Shown piece after piece: positions 1 through 11,810 of a DNA stretch of 64,000 nt (its first letter is position 1; the number at the start of each line of letters is the position of its first letter). The DNA comes from Chlorophyllum brunneum (Eukaryota > Basidiomycota > Agaricomycetes > Agaricales > Agaricaceae): the NCBI GenBank assembly GCA_963576785.1, contig OY756142.1, positions 62,001-126,000 of the forward strand. The letters are read 5' to 3'. Both the position numbers and the translations under genes were made by a program. The notes under the pieces are model-generated. The model was not told the origin of the DNA. It saw only the letters and a list, made by a program, of their open reading frames with translations, and did not search any database.

Positions 1-2506
1 TCGGAGTGCGAATGATACACTGGCCGTTGCAATCGCGTAGTTGAGTGGTAGCGTACTTGCCTCAGATAGTAGAAGGTTCGTCTATTGAAGGGACAAAGGT
101 TACTTGGTTCGGGTGTAGGTCTTTCTATTACCACACTACTATCAACAGATGACCATTTGAGCTAGACATAGCATATCGTTTCCAACTTCTTGGATATTAT
201 GGGAAAGAGCAGATAATTTGGCCATGAGGCTGTTCCGGAGTTGCTTGGCAAAAGCTCCATGGCGAGCAGGAAGGTTGGTTAAGAGGCTAGTGAACCTGGG
301 TGACATCGCCAGCCAAAGCGACATCATCACTCTGGTCACTTATTCATAGGTAAAGATACCACAAGTCCGACGAGAGTGGCACGGCGGAATATTCTGATTC
401 TATAGAAATTCTCCTTCAAGACATGATCAGCTCACTGAGAGCGAGGTAGCCCGTTCGCATGCTCTATGACAGCCATGTAAAAATCCCGGTCACCCGTCGA
501 TCCTTCCCCTTCCACCAATCAGACAGTTGAAGTAATTCGCGCTATTCAGTAGTTGGATATATTAATGTGAATGAGCTCGCATCCCAACCGAGGTCCGGGG
601 TGGTCTAGCACCGTCCAATCACATTTATCAATTACGCATAAACTCAGGTAAGCCCCCTGAATAAATGGGCCCGACCAGTCCAGCCCAACAACTAATGAAA
701 ATCGGGGAACGAAGTTCCTCAATCATGTCACCTTGGACGTGTTGGAGGCGATACCTCCTCGATTGGTATTTGTTTTCATGAGCAAGTGAAAAACTCTCAT
801 CAATAGAAAATATACCCTAACATTCACGCGGGTTATACTACATCAGGTGATCACTACAATGATCAACTTAATGATCGACTAAAAATATTTTTCCTTAGCA
901 GCTCATGATACTCCCCGAAAGAAGACACGGTGATTTGGAGAGTGTCTCCGCAAATTGTTTAAGCGTAGTGGGTTGTCTCCAAATTCGCCGGTCTGCACGG
1001 CACCCACGAATAACGACTGTGTGGTGCATTTCTCCATAGGATCGACAACTCCATTGGTGCAGTGACAGCTTCGTATGCAGACATCTGCTGTAGCTGCCTT
1101 GTGGATAATGTCAGTTTGAGAATGATGAAAGTGGTAGAGGATGGGACGTATTCGGTCATGGTTGCGTTTCTGGATGACAGGTGGATGAGGACTCCAGCTT
1201 AATGAAACTGTGAAACGGGAGATAGAGCCCGCGGCTTGACGACTCAGTCTAGTAGTTATTCAGTTTAGTGTGACCTTTTAGCTCATTGTTGGATTCAGAC
1301 AGCTGCGCGCGGAAGACATGTGTCTTTTCCCTTGGTAGAATTAGTCTTCTTTAGCCTTTGTCGGAAGGTGAGGCGGAGTTTGATGTCTTCCGTGACCACA
1401 ATTCGGAAAGGGTCACCACTGGCTCCTTCTGATCTGAGACGAGGGCCTCCGCAAATGCGCGCGCGCTTGATCCACCAGGGACCTGCAAGAAGCGTCTATT
1501 ACGACATATCTTGAAGTCCACAGGAGGGCGCGGAGACGAAGAGGGTGTTCCATCTGCCAAATACATGACATTCAGCGAGGCAGGTTCTGAGGGATATCTT
1601 AGGTAACTTGAGGATGACTCGGGTAAATAACCTAATGAAGAAGAAAGATTGAGTCTTTTGTCTTCTGGGGAAGCATCAGTAAGATCTACGACAAAAGGAA
1701 AGAGGGGAACTGAACCGGTTTGTTCGATGTTTTAGCCGATCTAAAGGCGGTCTCGTCGGTTTATTGGTCTTCGACGTATTTCGGGAACGTTGAAATCAAA
1801 GTTTCCCAGTCCTTGTCTTCTCCATCACTTCTTGGCGAGGATCACCGAAGTAGCATTCGTGCGGCGCCTCTCGGGTTCTCAGGAATCAGGCCATGAGTAG
1901 ACGAAGAAGCGAGTGTAAAAGAGTTTCTTCTGATATATTGATCATTCATGTTGAGTGACTGACGACACTTATACAATCATTCAAAGTACTGCTACGCACT
2001 TGTGATTGGCCCATTGCGCAGCCATAATCCCTTCAACTCGAAACCTAGGTGGAGGGTTACTAGTTAACTCGAGCTCGAGAGCAAACTACTCGCCTGGTTT
2101 GGCCAGCGATCCGACAAGCGGCGCCACGCGATCTTCCCGCTGAACATACACTGGAATAAAGGTCCCGTTGAGATGAGGCAATGTCAAGGTGCCATAATGC
2201 GCAGCCATTCATTGATTGATGCTCCTCATACTTGAGATCTGTGGACAAACGGAAAAGGATGCATTCAGAATTGTATCGACGCCTCGTTGCTGTCCGAATC
2301 CATGGTAGGGACCAGGTCCACGGTAGAGATTGTACAGCCTTCGACGATCCCTTGGAGGGGGCGATGACTGGTTGTGCAGGGTCGATGAGTCACGTGGATA
2401 ATCCAGAACCTGAACGGGAGACGAACATGACTCGCCATCTGCGGCGCTGCGTGGTTTAAACAGTCAACACGTTTTGGAAAGCTCGAGGCCTTGAGGTGTA
2501 GAAAGA
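1..2506. other. Left-edge intergenic stretch, no supported gene
   Basis: Only short open frames without recognisable motifs, on both strands. A weak tRNA-like A-box/B-box pair lies near 38-95 but does not fold (see rejected items). The last ~50 bases are the 5' flank of the P-loop gene and share a short similarity (ACACGTTTTGG) with the flank of its second copy. Confidence 0.5.
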
Positions 2507-3293
2507 ATGGTGAATTATCCTAACCCTCCTCTACTCGGTGATAGGCAAGGCAGGTATCGTGTTTTGGTGGTTGGAAACAGCGGTCTGTCGAAGTTCCCAC
2601 AGTTTCTCCGTATTCTAGAATCTAACATAGCTGGCAAGCAGGAGTAGGAAAGGTTCCGGCTTCATTTCGTTCTCTTCGACCGCAGCTCATAATTATTAGA
2701 GTACCCTTTCAGCCGCTCTGGCGCAGAAGCTTCATGTCGCATATATTGCCCTAGACAGATTGAATTGGCGTCCAGGGTGGCAGGAAACGCCGGCGGCTGA
2801 GTTGAGGGCTCTTGTGGAGGAAGCGATAGACAGAAATCCACATGGGTGGGTCACAGATGGCAACTACACGAGCAAAATTGGAGGACTGGTCCAAGACCAG
2901 ACTACAGACATCATCTGTAGGTTGATTTGAATTAGTTGGTAGGTGAACGTATTCTGATAGTTTATGGTAGGGCTCGACCCGCCTCTCGTCCTATACTTTT
3001 CCCGAATCTTCGTACGAACAATCCGCAGATGGCTGGGCTTAGAAGAGTTTTGTAGCCCAGGTTGCGGGGAGACCTTGAGAAGCATCTTCTTCTCAAGTGA
3101 CAGTATCTTGTGGTGGTGTCTCTCCCACCACTTCGTTGTACGTCGTCGATGCGGAGAGATGATGAGTCAGATAGGTCTGGGCATCGGACCAGATACGACA
3201 GCAAATCGTATGCAGAGGATTGGGGGTTGGGGAGGGGAACTGAAATCTTGGTGGGAGAGGATCAACATATTGGTACGCGAGAAAAAGGCGTAG
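2507..3293 (+). CDS. FlaR/adenylate-kinase-like P-loop NTPase, copy 1 (intact)
   Basis: Spliced model join(2507..2582, 2642..2652, 2700..2916, 2971..3293), 208 aa, no stops. Exon 1 ends inside the Walker A motif. An 11-nt exon 2 adds Gly-Val-Gly-Lys and exon 3 begins Ser-Thr, giving GNSGVGKST at residues 23-31. Downstream are LDRLNWRPGW and WVTDGNY, the aromatic-rich LID/substrate pattern of the bacterial FlaR ('DNA topology modulation') adenylate-kinase-like family, then IIWLDPP and FFSSDSILWWCLSHHFVVRRR. The last is the basic helix seen in that family. Length fits the family (about 170-210 aa). Likely a cytosolic nucleotide kinase-like enzyme; the substrate is unknown. All introns are 47-59 nt. 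It converges with the Alba gene, with 60 bp between stop codons. Two related copies lie at 34.7-35.5 and 37.1-37.8 kb. The start is the first ATG and is conserved in the copies. Confidence 0.85.
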
Positions 3294-3353
3294 TTTCCTC
3301 TCGAGGTATTTTTTGTAGTAGAGGACCATATGGATAACAGAGCCCTTTTGAGG

Positions 3354-4069
3354 TTATGACACGACAGCGTCTCCCGCCGCGGCCGTCGCCTTCCGCTCTC
3401 GCTTTTTGGCCCGTGCTTTCGCTGACTTGGACAGTTTCCGCACTTTCGGTGGTTGGTAACTAGTTAGGTGTACCATTAGACATGGCAGTAAAAAATGTCT
3501 CGCAAAACTCACGTGGCGGATTGCTCTAACTCTGGTATTTTTTCCAGAGATAGGGTAATTCGGAGGTAAGGCGTTTGCTTGAGTTTGATGCTACGGGCAG
3601 TCAGCGTTTTGTGAGGATATCATTAAGAGGAATACACACTGGTTTTTCCCATCCAAAGCGTACGCTATTTCCTTGTCGCGACTGTCGTGTGCGTCTTCTG
3701 TCTCGCCATATCCAAGCTCTTCAAGTGTACCCAGTTGGTTGTATTGGTGCAGCCCGACTAGACGTGACGAGTGTTTTTCATGCAGGTTTTTCAGATGTTC
3801 ACGCTTGATAATCTCAACAACTGAAATGAGGCGTGGAATAACCAAAGTTGTATTGTTTAGGTCGCCAGTAGTTTGGCCCGGGGGATCATGAGGCAGGGTG
3901 TGAAATACGAGAGGTCTAGAATCGAATTCCTGTACACTGTGGTGAGTGGTGGAATGGACTAAAATGATATACCCACCTCAAAGAATCTGAGTGCGAATGC
4001 GACATAGGATTTTATTTTACCATTTGATGTTATCCGAAGTTGTTTAGGTCCTGCTTCATTGTCGTCCAT
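3354..4069 (-). CDS. Alba-domain protein (Rpp25/Pop6-like superfamily)
   Basis: Spliced model complement(join(3354..3459, 3513..3590, 3640..3929, 3977..4069)), 188 aa, frame kept through all three introns (53, 49, 47 nt). Residues 12-30 read RITSNGKIKSYVAFALRFF, the nucleic-acid-binding first strand/helix of Alba proteins with the loop Lys residues. Residues 65-75 contain SVVEIIKRE, the second Alba helix. The C-terminus, from about residue 155, is a Lys/Arg-rich tail (KKRERK), consistent with RNA or DNA binding. In fungi Alba proteins include RNase P/MRP subunits and RNA-binding chromatin proteins; which of these this is cannot be decided from sequence. The 3' end faces the P-loop gene. A dead copy of its last exon occurs at 34.54-34.66 kb. 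Confidence 0.85.
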
Positions 4070-4990
4070 GATTGAGCTGAGTGTGACACATTGGCGTGAC
4101 GCATATTCATTGTCTCTTGTTGTTTATCGCTCGTGGACTCCTAATTATCTGGTTCGAATAATTTTCTCCGTCATCGAGCATGTGCGCACTTATGATGTGA
4201 TTGAGCTGGTCTTATTTCTGAGAGCAAATTTCTAGCAAAGGAGAAGACGACATTATTTACTACCGGCGCCGTAGCCAAATAACCACCCAGATACCGACAA
4301 TGGTGAGTTATTCTGCTATCTACTTCCCCAGTGCGGAAGTGATCGTTGAAATATTGAAGCCCCATACCATTGTTGTTTCAGCTTTCGTACTTGTCCTTTG
4401 GCTGGGTAAATTGGCATGACATCCGATATCGTCATTTCATGCGAAACAATAGCTGGGCCTTACGTTCTTTGTACAAGAGCTCGCCACACAAACAGTCATA
4501 ATGGAAGCATTCATATGCCTGGCGTCTAACTCCGTTTAGCAAACCATCACAACGTGTCCGGCATGCAGCCTGACCACCCTGTCACAGCGCCTCGTGTTGT
4601 TTCGCAACGTTCTTGTCTTGCCTCTTGTGGGTTAAATTTATCTTCTGAGTATTGTGCAACGAGGTGTTTCGCGTTCTTGCAGTGAGCGGCACCGTACCGA
4701 ACACACTCCATGTCCAATTGACCGACTCTTCCAGGTAACATGCAACGTGTTTGCCTTGTGCGCCACTCCAATTGGGGGATGATAGTCGCGACCCTCTACA
4801 TTATGAACGACAAGAACCATTGATCGCATTTGTCCCTGCCTCAATGCAGCCGCCTGGCATAACCTTGATAATACGATGGCCTCCTGGTACCTCGTTCCCA
4901 AGATCCCCTTCCTCTTCCTCAACCTCATCGACGTCGGTGGGGTACATAACCTCATACGTATTCCGATAACCCTCCAGATTTCAGCCCAAC
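4070..4990. other. Intergenic between Alba and WW genes
   Basis: Shared 5' region of two divergent genes: Alba reads left from 4069 and the WW gene reads right from 4991. Frames here are short and lack family motifs; I see no gene. Confidence 0.5.
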
Positions 4991-7900
4991 ATGAGCGGTG
5001 GAAGCCCAAAGCCCAAGTGGGCTGGCCGGTTGAATAGTGCTGTGCGTAGAAGCTCTACTATGCTTTCCTTCGGCCGTACCTCCAGTTCTTCCCGACCATC
5101 CTCCCTTCACGAGCGTGAACGTGATTCCTTCGACAATACTTCCCTCAACAAACAGAAGATCGACACAACGCCTGCTACTCTAGCTCCTGCCCCTGCAGTC
5201 CCGAAGCATGTCGTGCCTAGTCCCATCAATGAATCACCTATGAGAGAGACGGCGGCCACCGAAGCCGAAGCCGCAGGACCTTCCCCACTTGGCCAGGATG
5301 CTCGAACAGCGAGCCCAGAACCGATGGATGCAACGAGCCCAATCGGATATGTCCCTCCTCCACTCGTCGATTCCTCGATCGGCAATCCCGGCGCGTTCAC
5401 GGACCAGGCGGATGAACTTCCTCAACCCGTTACGGTATCCGACCCTTTCATGCCTTCTAAACCAGGTTCCATGAAGGGCGCACCCTCTACACGTGCACCT
5501 TCGGTTCGGGGCCCTCCTGTTCCCGCCTCGGGACCTCAACCCGAAGACGAAATTGCACCAGCTGTGGAATCTCACCCCTCTACGTCTCGCGATGGCCCTT
5601 CTGCCCCTACCGAGGAAGTACCCGCATCCGCACCTACCCAGCCAGACGTCCCAGCACGTTTACCCACACCTTCCTTTGACCAACCATCGGATCCTACTGC
5701 ATCCCATTTCGATCCTTCACAATCGCGACCTCCACATGATGTCGACGATGCACCTATCGGGAAAGAGACGTCCCACGAGAACGGCACGGCAGGACCAACT
5801 CCAGTTCCCCCAGCACACCGAGTCCCACCTATCCCCTTCGATATCACGGGAATTCATCCCATGCCTGTCCCTACCCACGAGCAACAAACTGCTCCTCGTG
5901 ATGAACCCGCATCCTCGCACGAGCCTGTATTTCGTGCAATGCCGATCAATGAGTGGAGTTCTGGTGCCGAGATTTGGGGCGAGGATAATCATGGCTATGA
6001 TCAACCCAAGAGTAATGGTAGCGCTCGTCATGATATTCCATCTATCAAGTACGTTCCTCTGCTTAGCTTCCTCTTTCGTAAACTGATTAGAGCACTTTCA
6101 CCAGGAGCAACGGAAATTCCGACCCGTTCTCTCCTCCTATTGGCCCAAGGATCACTGTATCAAGTTCAGAGGCAACGGAAACGCGGGAGTAAGCCAAGCC
6201 TTGGCCTTCTAATCCACGTAAACTTATATTCGTACCTAGGACACATATGCCTGAACCTCACCCCGCAGCACAAACAGGGAGTCAGGGTAGTGGATATGAC
6301 GCTGCTGTACCGCTACCACCACTGCACCAAGTGTCTTCTGGGAGGTATGTAACAATATAAACTAATCTCACTCGTACTAAGATATTGCGAAGGCCTTTGC
6401 AAAGGACACCGTCATCCACGGATCAGGCCCACCAGTACGAAACTGAGTACGTAGAATGCGATCTCCACGATTGAAACGCCTGACATCCACATCCTCCAGT
6501 GAAACCCAACCCCTACTGGGAACGCCTAAGGGACAATCCTACCTTCAGCCCCCAACAACAGCCCGTAACACCAACATCAACGTCAGTCCCCTTAACGGCA
6601 GCGCTGGCTCTTGGAACCCTCAATCACTCGCTACGGTTCCAAGGCTGCACGATCTCGGTTGGATCGAGTATCATTTACCCGATGGCACTTTTTACTACGT
6701 CCACCCTACGCGTCGCGTGACTACTGATGTGAACTTGCGTACCGAGAAAGTGTTGAATTCGGTGACGGCGCTTCTTGAGAACGTTAAAGACAACGTTCCT
6801 AGTGGATGTGAGATGTGGTTGAGGGACATTGGTAATTCACGAAAAGGATTTGTGCCTGGTCGGAGTTTGGTCAATCATCAGACCAGGTCAGTCGTTGTCG
6901 AGAGCGAATATACGGGAGGGAAGAAAAAGATGAAGGCAGTCGAAGAGGACCGTGAGTCGTTTTTCGCCCGTCTATGTTGCGATTACTTAAGGGTTTTCTT
7001 ATCCGCAGAGTTGGACATGGAGTATAGGTATTGGTCGTTTATGGAGGGCCACCCCGCTCACACGTCCCTTCCTCTCAGCGCCAAAACAGAAGCATTTGAA
7101 GCGCTCAGTTGGGCTTGGACCGGTACGTGATCCTAGGTAGAAACCCTTCAAAACATTCTTAGCTCTGCACAGATCGTCTTCTTCCATCCAACCAAGTTGT
7201 TCCCGCTCCCTTTACTCAGGATGAATGCCAAGAATTGAACAGCCTACTGCGTTCCTTCAACGCCGATCAGGACGGTATCCAAACTCGTTTAGTGGCGAGA
7301 ATCCTTATTCGAGTTGGTGAGCACGAGTCAACTCACTATTGTGATAATCTTATCTCAGACCCCTTAAAGCTATCTGGCGGCAGGCCTTCTTCCGCCCGAA
7401 CAAACCATTGCCGAAGGATGTCGTTTCCAGCGTTCACCCAACAGTCCGACGACGCCGCCCCATTATTCGTAGTTTCTTCGACATCGTCATCTCGATCATC
7501 TGCCTCGGGATTCCCTACATCTTTTACGAACGTCATGCCCAACATCGGATTGATGAAGAATCCAACTTCCGTGCGGCAGGTCCTATGTTCATCATTGGTG
7601 CTTGTACATGTATAGTGGTACGTTCATTTCCCTTTTTTCTGTCTATATGAAAGCCCTTAGTTTGCCCTACTCTTTGTGTTGGCTAGGCGGCGATCGTTTT
7701 GAGTGCGGCTGTGACCTTTCTCTCTTTACCAGGCTTGGACAGTATCGCGCGGATTGCAGGCCTTGTTGCGACCCTCTTTGCCTCGTTCTCCATGGCGGCC
7801 ACGTTGGTTGCTATCTTCAGGTACAAGGCAGACATGGTGAGGAGTGCACCACAAATTGGTGAAGGTATCATGTGGGTCTCGGTACGTCATACGCCGTTTT

Positions 7901-8153
7901 TCTGATGCCACAGGTACTGACCCTGTTCATGCAGAAACGTTCCCTCATCTTCTCTCTTCCAATGGTTTTCCTCGCCTATGCCATCATTGGGTTTATAACC
8001 GCGATTGTGCTGTATTACATCAGAGGTGTTGCCTTGACGGATACGCCCCGTATACAGAGCACCTTTGGTTACCATACCCGATGGACGACTGTTAGTGCAG
8101 TCGGGGCGTTGGCTGGTGCATTGACGATGTCCATTCTGCTTTTCAGGCGTTGA
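4991..8153 (+). CDS. WW-like domain protein with C-terminal membrane segments
   Basis: Ten-exon model: join(4991..6048, 6105..6188, 6240..6344, 6393..6446, 6500..6951, 7009..7122, 7173..7316, 7370..7617, 7687..7881, 7935..8153), 890 aa, frame preserved throughout. Residues 1 to about 480 are low-complexity, Pro/Ser/Thr-rich and probably disordered. Residues 485-510 form a WW-like unit (GWIEYHLPDGTFYYVHPTRR) in which the usual second Trp is missing. It is followed by a conserved charged region ending EYRYWSFMEGHPAH. The last ~190 residues hold four to five hydrophobic segments (around ISIICLGIPYIFY, LVATLFASFSMAATLVAIF, FLAYAIIGFITAIVLYYI and the extreme C-terminus). This layout recurs in Agaricomycete genomes with no assigned function. 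Intron 7 and intron 9 have alternative acceptors; the choices made keep frame and a normal intron size. Confidence 0.85.
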
Positions 8154-10541
8154 GATGTTTCTGTTTTCGTCCTACTCTGTATTCTATATGTACCTTTGTT
8201 CCCTAACACGCCATTTGGCTCCGACTTCCACTCCCTCGTTGTACTCATACTTACCCTGCCTCCACATAGATTATGGTTCCGTGATGATCTTAATTGTTCA
8301 ATCTCTTCCGAGTATTCTCCTTGCCTTGGTAGGGATTAAAATTCATGGTAATCTACATTCAACGGTGGGGCCACGACAGTAACAGTGCAGTGTAAACAAA
8401 ATTTAATGCCTACCCCAGTAAATCCATGCTCGAGGGACATAATAGGGGTAAATGTTTCCGCCAGTAAGAGGGCCAATCCCGAAGGCTCATTGTCATGGCG
8501 CGAGAGAGGTAGCGCTGTAGAGACCATGGCTAGCAATTGATATAAGCACGGATTAATGTGTGGATTTTGAAAGTGCTCCCACCGAGCTCAGTAACGAGGA
8601 AATCCGCGTAGATCTACCTAACAAGAAGAATTGATACACCAACGAATTCATCATCCCATGTTATCTCGGCGGGTACTTCATTCTCCTCATACGAACTTAT
8701 CACTTGATAATCGCGAACCATGGCACACTTTACTAAGCTTGGCGGGGTCCCATAAATTTGGAGCAAGGGTATTCGATGATGGCTGCCAACTAAGCGGTCG
8801 ATAGGTGTCCAGGGCCTTTTATGTAACCACCTCAGAACCTTCGATTATGCCACCAACCTCAGTATGGAACTTTGTTTCGCAAGTCTATGTCAGGAGACAT
8901 CCGAAAGCGTTCAGGGACAAATGATACAAAGGCAAAGGTAATCGAGCATCATTACATCGGCTGCGGGCACCGGGATGCAGTGCTCAGCGTCTCTGCTTAC
9001 CTTCTTGATTGTGGATAGGCACACAAACTCCCAAGTGATAAGAATGAAGGCCGACACCATAAACGCTGCGGACAGCACCTGGCCGTTCAGATTCAGATTT
9101 GTTCACTGCTCTTGAGGTATTGGAACTTCATCAAGTTTTCACTTGTCATTGGGTTGATCTCTTCCAGGAATCCCCAAAAGCATAGTTCCTCCAAATAGTG
9201 TTCAGCGAGAGCTGAAGTAGTGTATTTCAACAGGTAACTAACGACTCCTCGGGATCCTTGCCGACGGCAAAAGTTATGGTCCATGTGGACCTTATGGACC
9301 ATCATTAGCTCCTGTCGGGGGCAAGGCCAGAGATGGGTCGTGGGGGGACGTGGCCTGCTACACGTTTAGTCAAGTTAGCAAAAAATCAACGTTTATTGTA
9401 CCATTTTCTAGGTCTGGAACCGATATATCCGTGAACTCACTCCTCGTCAGCACTGGAGTTCGGGGGGACTTTCGATTCCCGCATTCGAATCTTCCACTCC
9501 GCTGTGTTTTCGCCATTCCGAAGACCCATTGGCAGACCGCGTGTTTGTACAGCAAGCTCCTCCTTGGCTAGATCTTGAGAGCGTGCTAGATCTCTCATGC
9601 CAATGGCAAGGCACATGGAAGAAGGCCACCTCTCCGACGGAAAACGCATTAATAGACTCCAACAATCGGTGCATCTCGGGGGCTCATAAGCAATGGTCGC
9701 CGATCAATCTAGTGCTGCACTGAATTCCTTTCGGAGACGATAAATGTAATCGGAATTGGCGTCGTCTCAGAGTCGCATGTTACTTAGTTGACATAACTGA
9801 CAACTACCTGGTTTGTGATCATCAAATGACCCTGGCTACGCCACACTCTGACATAACTTCTGAAAGAATCGCTGATTTCTCCCACCCGTTTTCATCCTCT
9901 CTCAAAGCTATGTATCCTTTGAAGTCACAAACATAACTCTTCAACCCGAACTGGATCGACGCATGTATCCAACCACAGGTTCGGCTCCGAACGTAGTAGT
10001 AATCACATGCGGCCAGCCATTGGCTTCCCAGCTGATCTCTCGGAGTCATGGTATTAACAACACGAGATGATGAACCGCTGTGCATTCATAAATCCTGAGT
10101 CTGAGGCAAGAAGCTAGGTTCGGATGTCTGTATAAAGCGGGAATGCAAATCTAAAATGTCGTAGCTCACCGTCGCCATGATCAGAACGGTTGTTCATCCA
10201 ATGCGCCCATCAAATGATCGATATAATAAACAGTTCCTGCCCTCGCCATTGGGGGCCTGGCAGGCCGTTGTCGTTCCTTGGAATCTGCCACACTAAATCC
10301 GACATATAAGGAGAAACAGATGCGCCGCAGAGCTTTGTGTTTTCCACCATACGGCCAAGAGTATCATATGCGGTGGAATTATTTATAAATGTTCATGTTC
10401 CCCCATTTTGGAGTCATTGGAGTGTTAATCTGTCAAATGCCCCACTGCTTATGGTATGTACGACAATGTATACTCAACAGCTTAAAAAGGGTCCAGCCAT
10501 GGCTTCATTCTGGACCAGAAATTATAACCGAGACAACCCCG
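8154..10541. other. Intergenic, no supported gene
   Basis: About 2.4 kb with only short frames and no conserved motif on either strand. The right end is the promoter side of the first 7-TM-like gene. Confidence 0.5.
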
Positions 10542-11810
10542 ATGGACCTTTCCCTCAATCGATCTGAACTCACTGCCCTCTTACTAGAGAGCCTGGTATA
10601 CGGTCAGTTTACTTTACTCAACCACACAGCCTCTACTGACGGTTACTACCCGCAGGGATATTTCTTGTTCTGTTCTTCATTCTGTTCTGTATTGCGTTCT
10701 TCTCTCGAAGGAAAACCATTCCAAGAAAGCGTTATATCCTTCCGATTGCTGGTGTTAGCTTCTTGCGACCTCGGTTCGCCGATTTTAAACCCTGTGATCG
10801 ATACACCGTATTGAACGGAGCCTCATAGCACCTGGTTATTGATTTTCTGCGAGCGCTCGAAGCATTCGTTCCCAACAATAGCCGGCAGACTCCAGATCAT
10901 TTCTTTAAGAAATTATCAGATCCATACTCTGTGTTGAACTGGGCGCTGTACGCTATACAAACGATGCTCGGTGACAGTGTGTTGGTTCGTATTTCATCCA
11001 TTCTGAGTGACGACTGTTAGCCAATCATGTTGAATAGGTATGGAGATGCTATGTATTTTTCGATAGGCGATGGTGGACGATAGTTCCCGGAGCAATACTG
11101 ATCGCATTCGACACAGGTGAGTGGGGCTCAAAGGGGTTTTATTCTGAGAGGTTCTCACGTTCTTTTGTCAAGCCGTTCTTGTCGTCGTCTCTAGATACCT
11201 AACGGTCTCTGTGGGTGCCGCCTTTATACATCTGACCCGGCCGTGGATGAGATCCTGGATTGCATCAACGACCGCTCTCCAGGTCTTATATTCTAGTGAG
11301 TCAAGCTTCGAAATCTGACCTCCCTTGAAGACCCCCATGCTCATATCTCAATCCTAATAGTTGCAATTGTCGTCCAAATCTCTCGAAAATTCACTGGTAC
11401 AACTGGTGCAGGTTCACATGCTGCTTCAGTTGTCAAAGCTGTCGTCGAGAGCTGTGCCGTTTATACATTATTCACACTAGCACTGTTGATTGCTTTTGAA
11501 CGGGCATCAGATGCAGACTGGGTCCTAATTGATGTCATCACATCAATCGTCGTAAGAATCAACCTTCTTCAACTCAGAACCCAACCTCATACGGTTGCTA
11601 TAGGGAATTTCCTTTTGCCTCATTATCATCCAACTTCATCTCCACTTCTGGAGCGATGAGCCAACCACAGTGCAGATCACCACTTGGGCAGTTCAAACTG
11701 ATATCTCAGGAAGGACGCACGATAACTGTGGCTCCAGCACAGTGGCAGCATCAGTACCAAAGGCTGAGCGTGGTAATGGCATAGGAGCACAGTCACCGAA
11801 GAAACCGTGA
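10542..11810 (+). pseudogene. 7-TM-like fungal membrane protein, copy A (one frameshift)
   Basis: Exons by alignment with copy B: 10542..10602, 10656..10773, 10829..10984, 11038..11116, 11173..11295, 11361..11551, 11604..11810. Conserved blocks include MDLSLNRSELTALLLESL, HLVIDFLRALEAFVP, LGDSVLVWRCY, HLTRPW, ESCAVYTLFTLALLIAFE and GISFCLIIIQLHLHF, consistent with about seven membrane helices. At the end of exon 2 (about 10757-10773) copy A lacks 4 nt relative to copy B. No phase-0 GT donor is available there, so the frame cannot join exon 3. All other exons are open and end in TGA at 11808-11810. Function of this Agaricomycete family is unknown. It may be a true pseudogene, a sequencing error, or a gene with an intron form I could not see. 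Confidence 0.7.

Noticed and set aside
30..110. tRNA gene suggested by an A-box-like TAGTTGAGTGGTAGCG and a B-box-like GGTTCGTCT at suitable spacing
   Set aside because: No acceptor-stem pairing, no clean anticodon stem, and the B box departs from GGTTCGANTCC. At best a degenerate tRNA-derived fragment.
4638..5009. 123-codon minus-strand frame upstream of the WW gene
   Set aside because: Lies in a divergent promoter, has no motif, and its composition looks like random translation.
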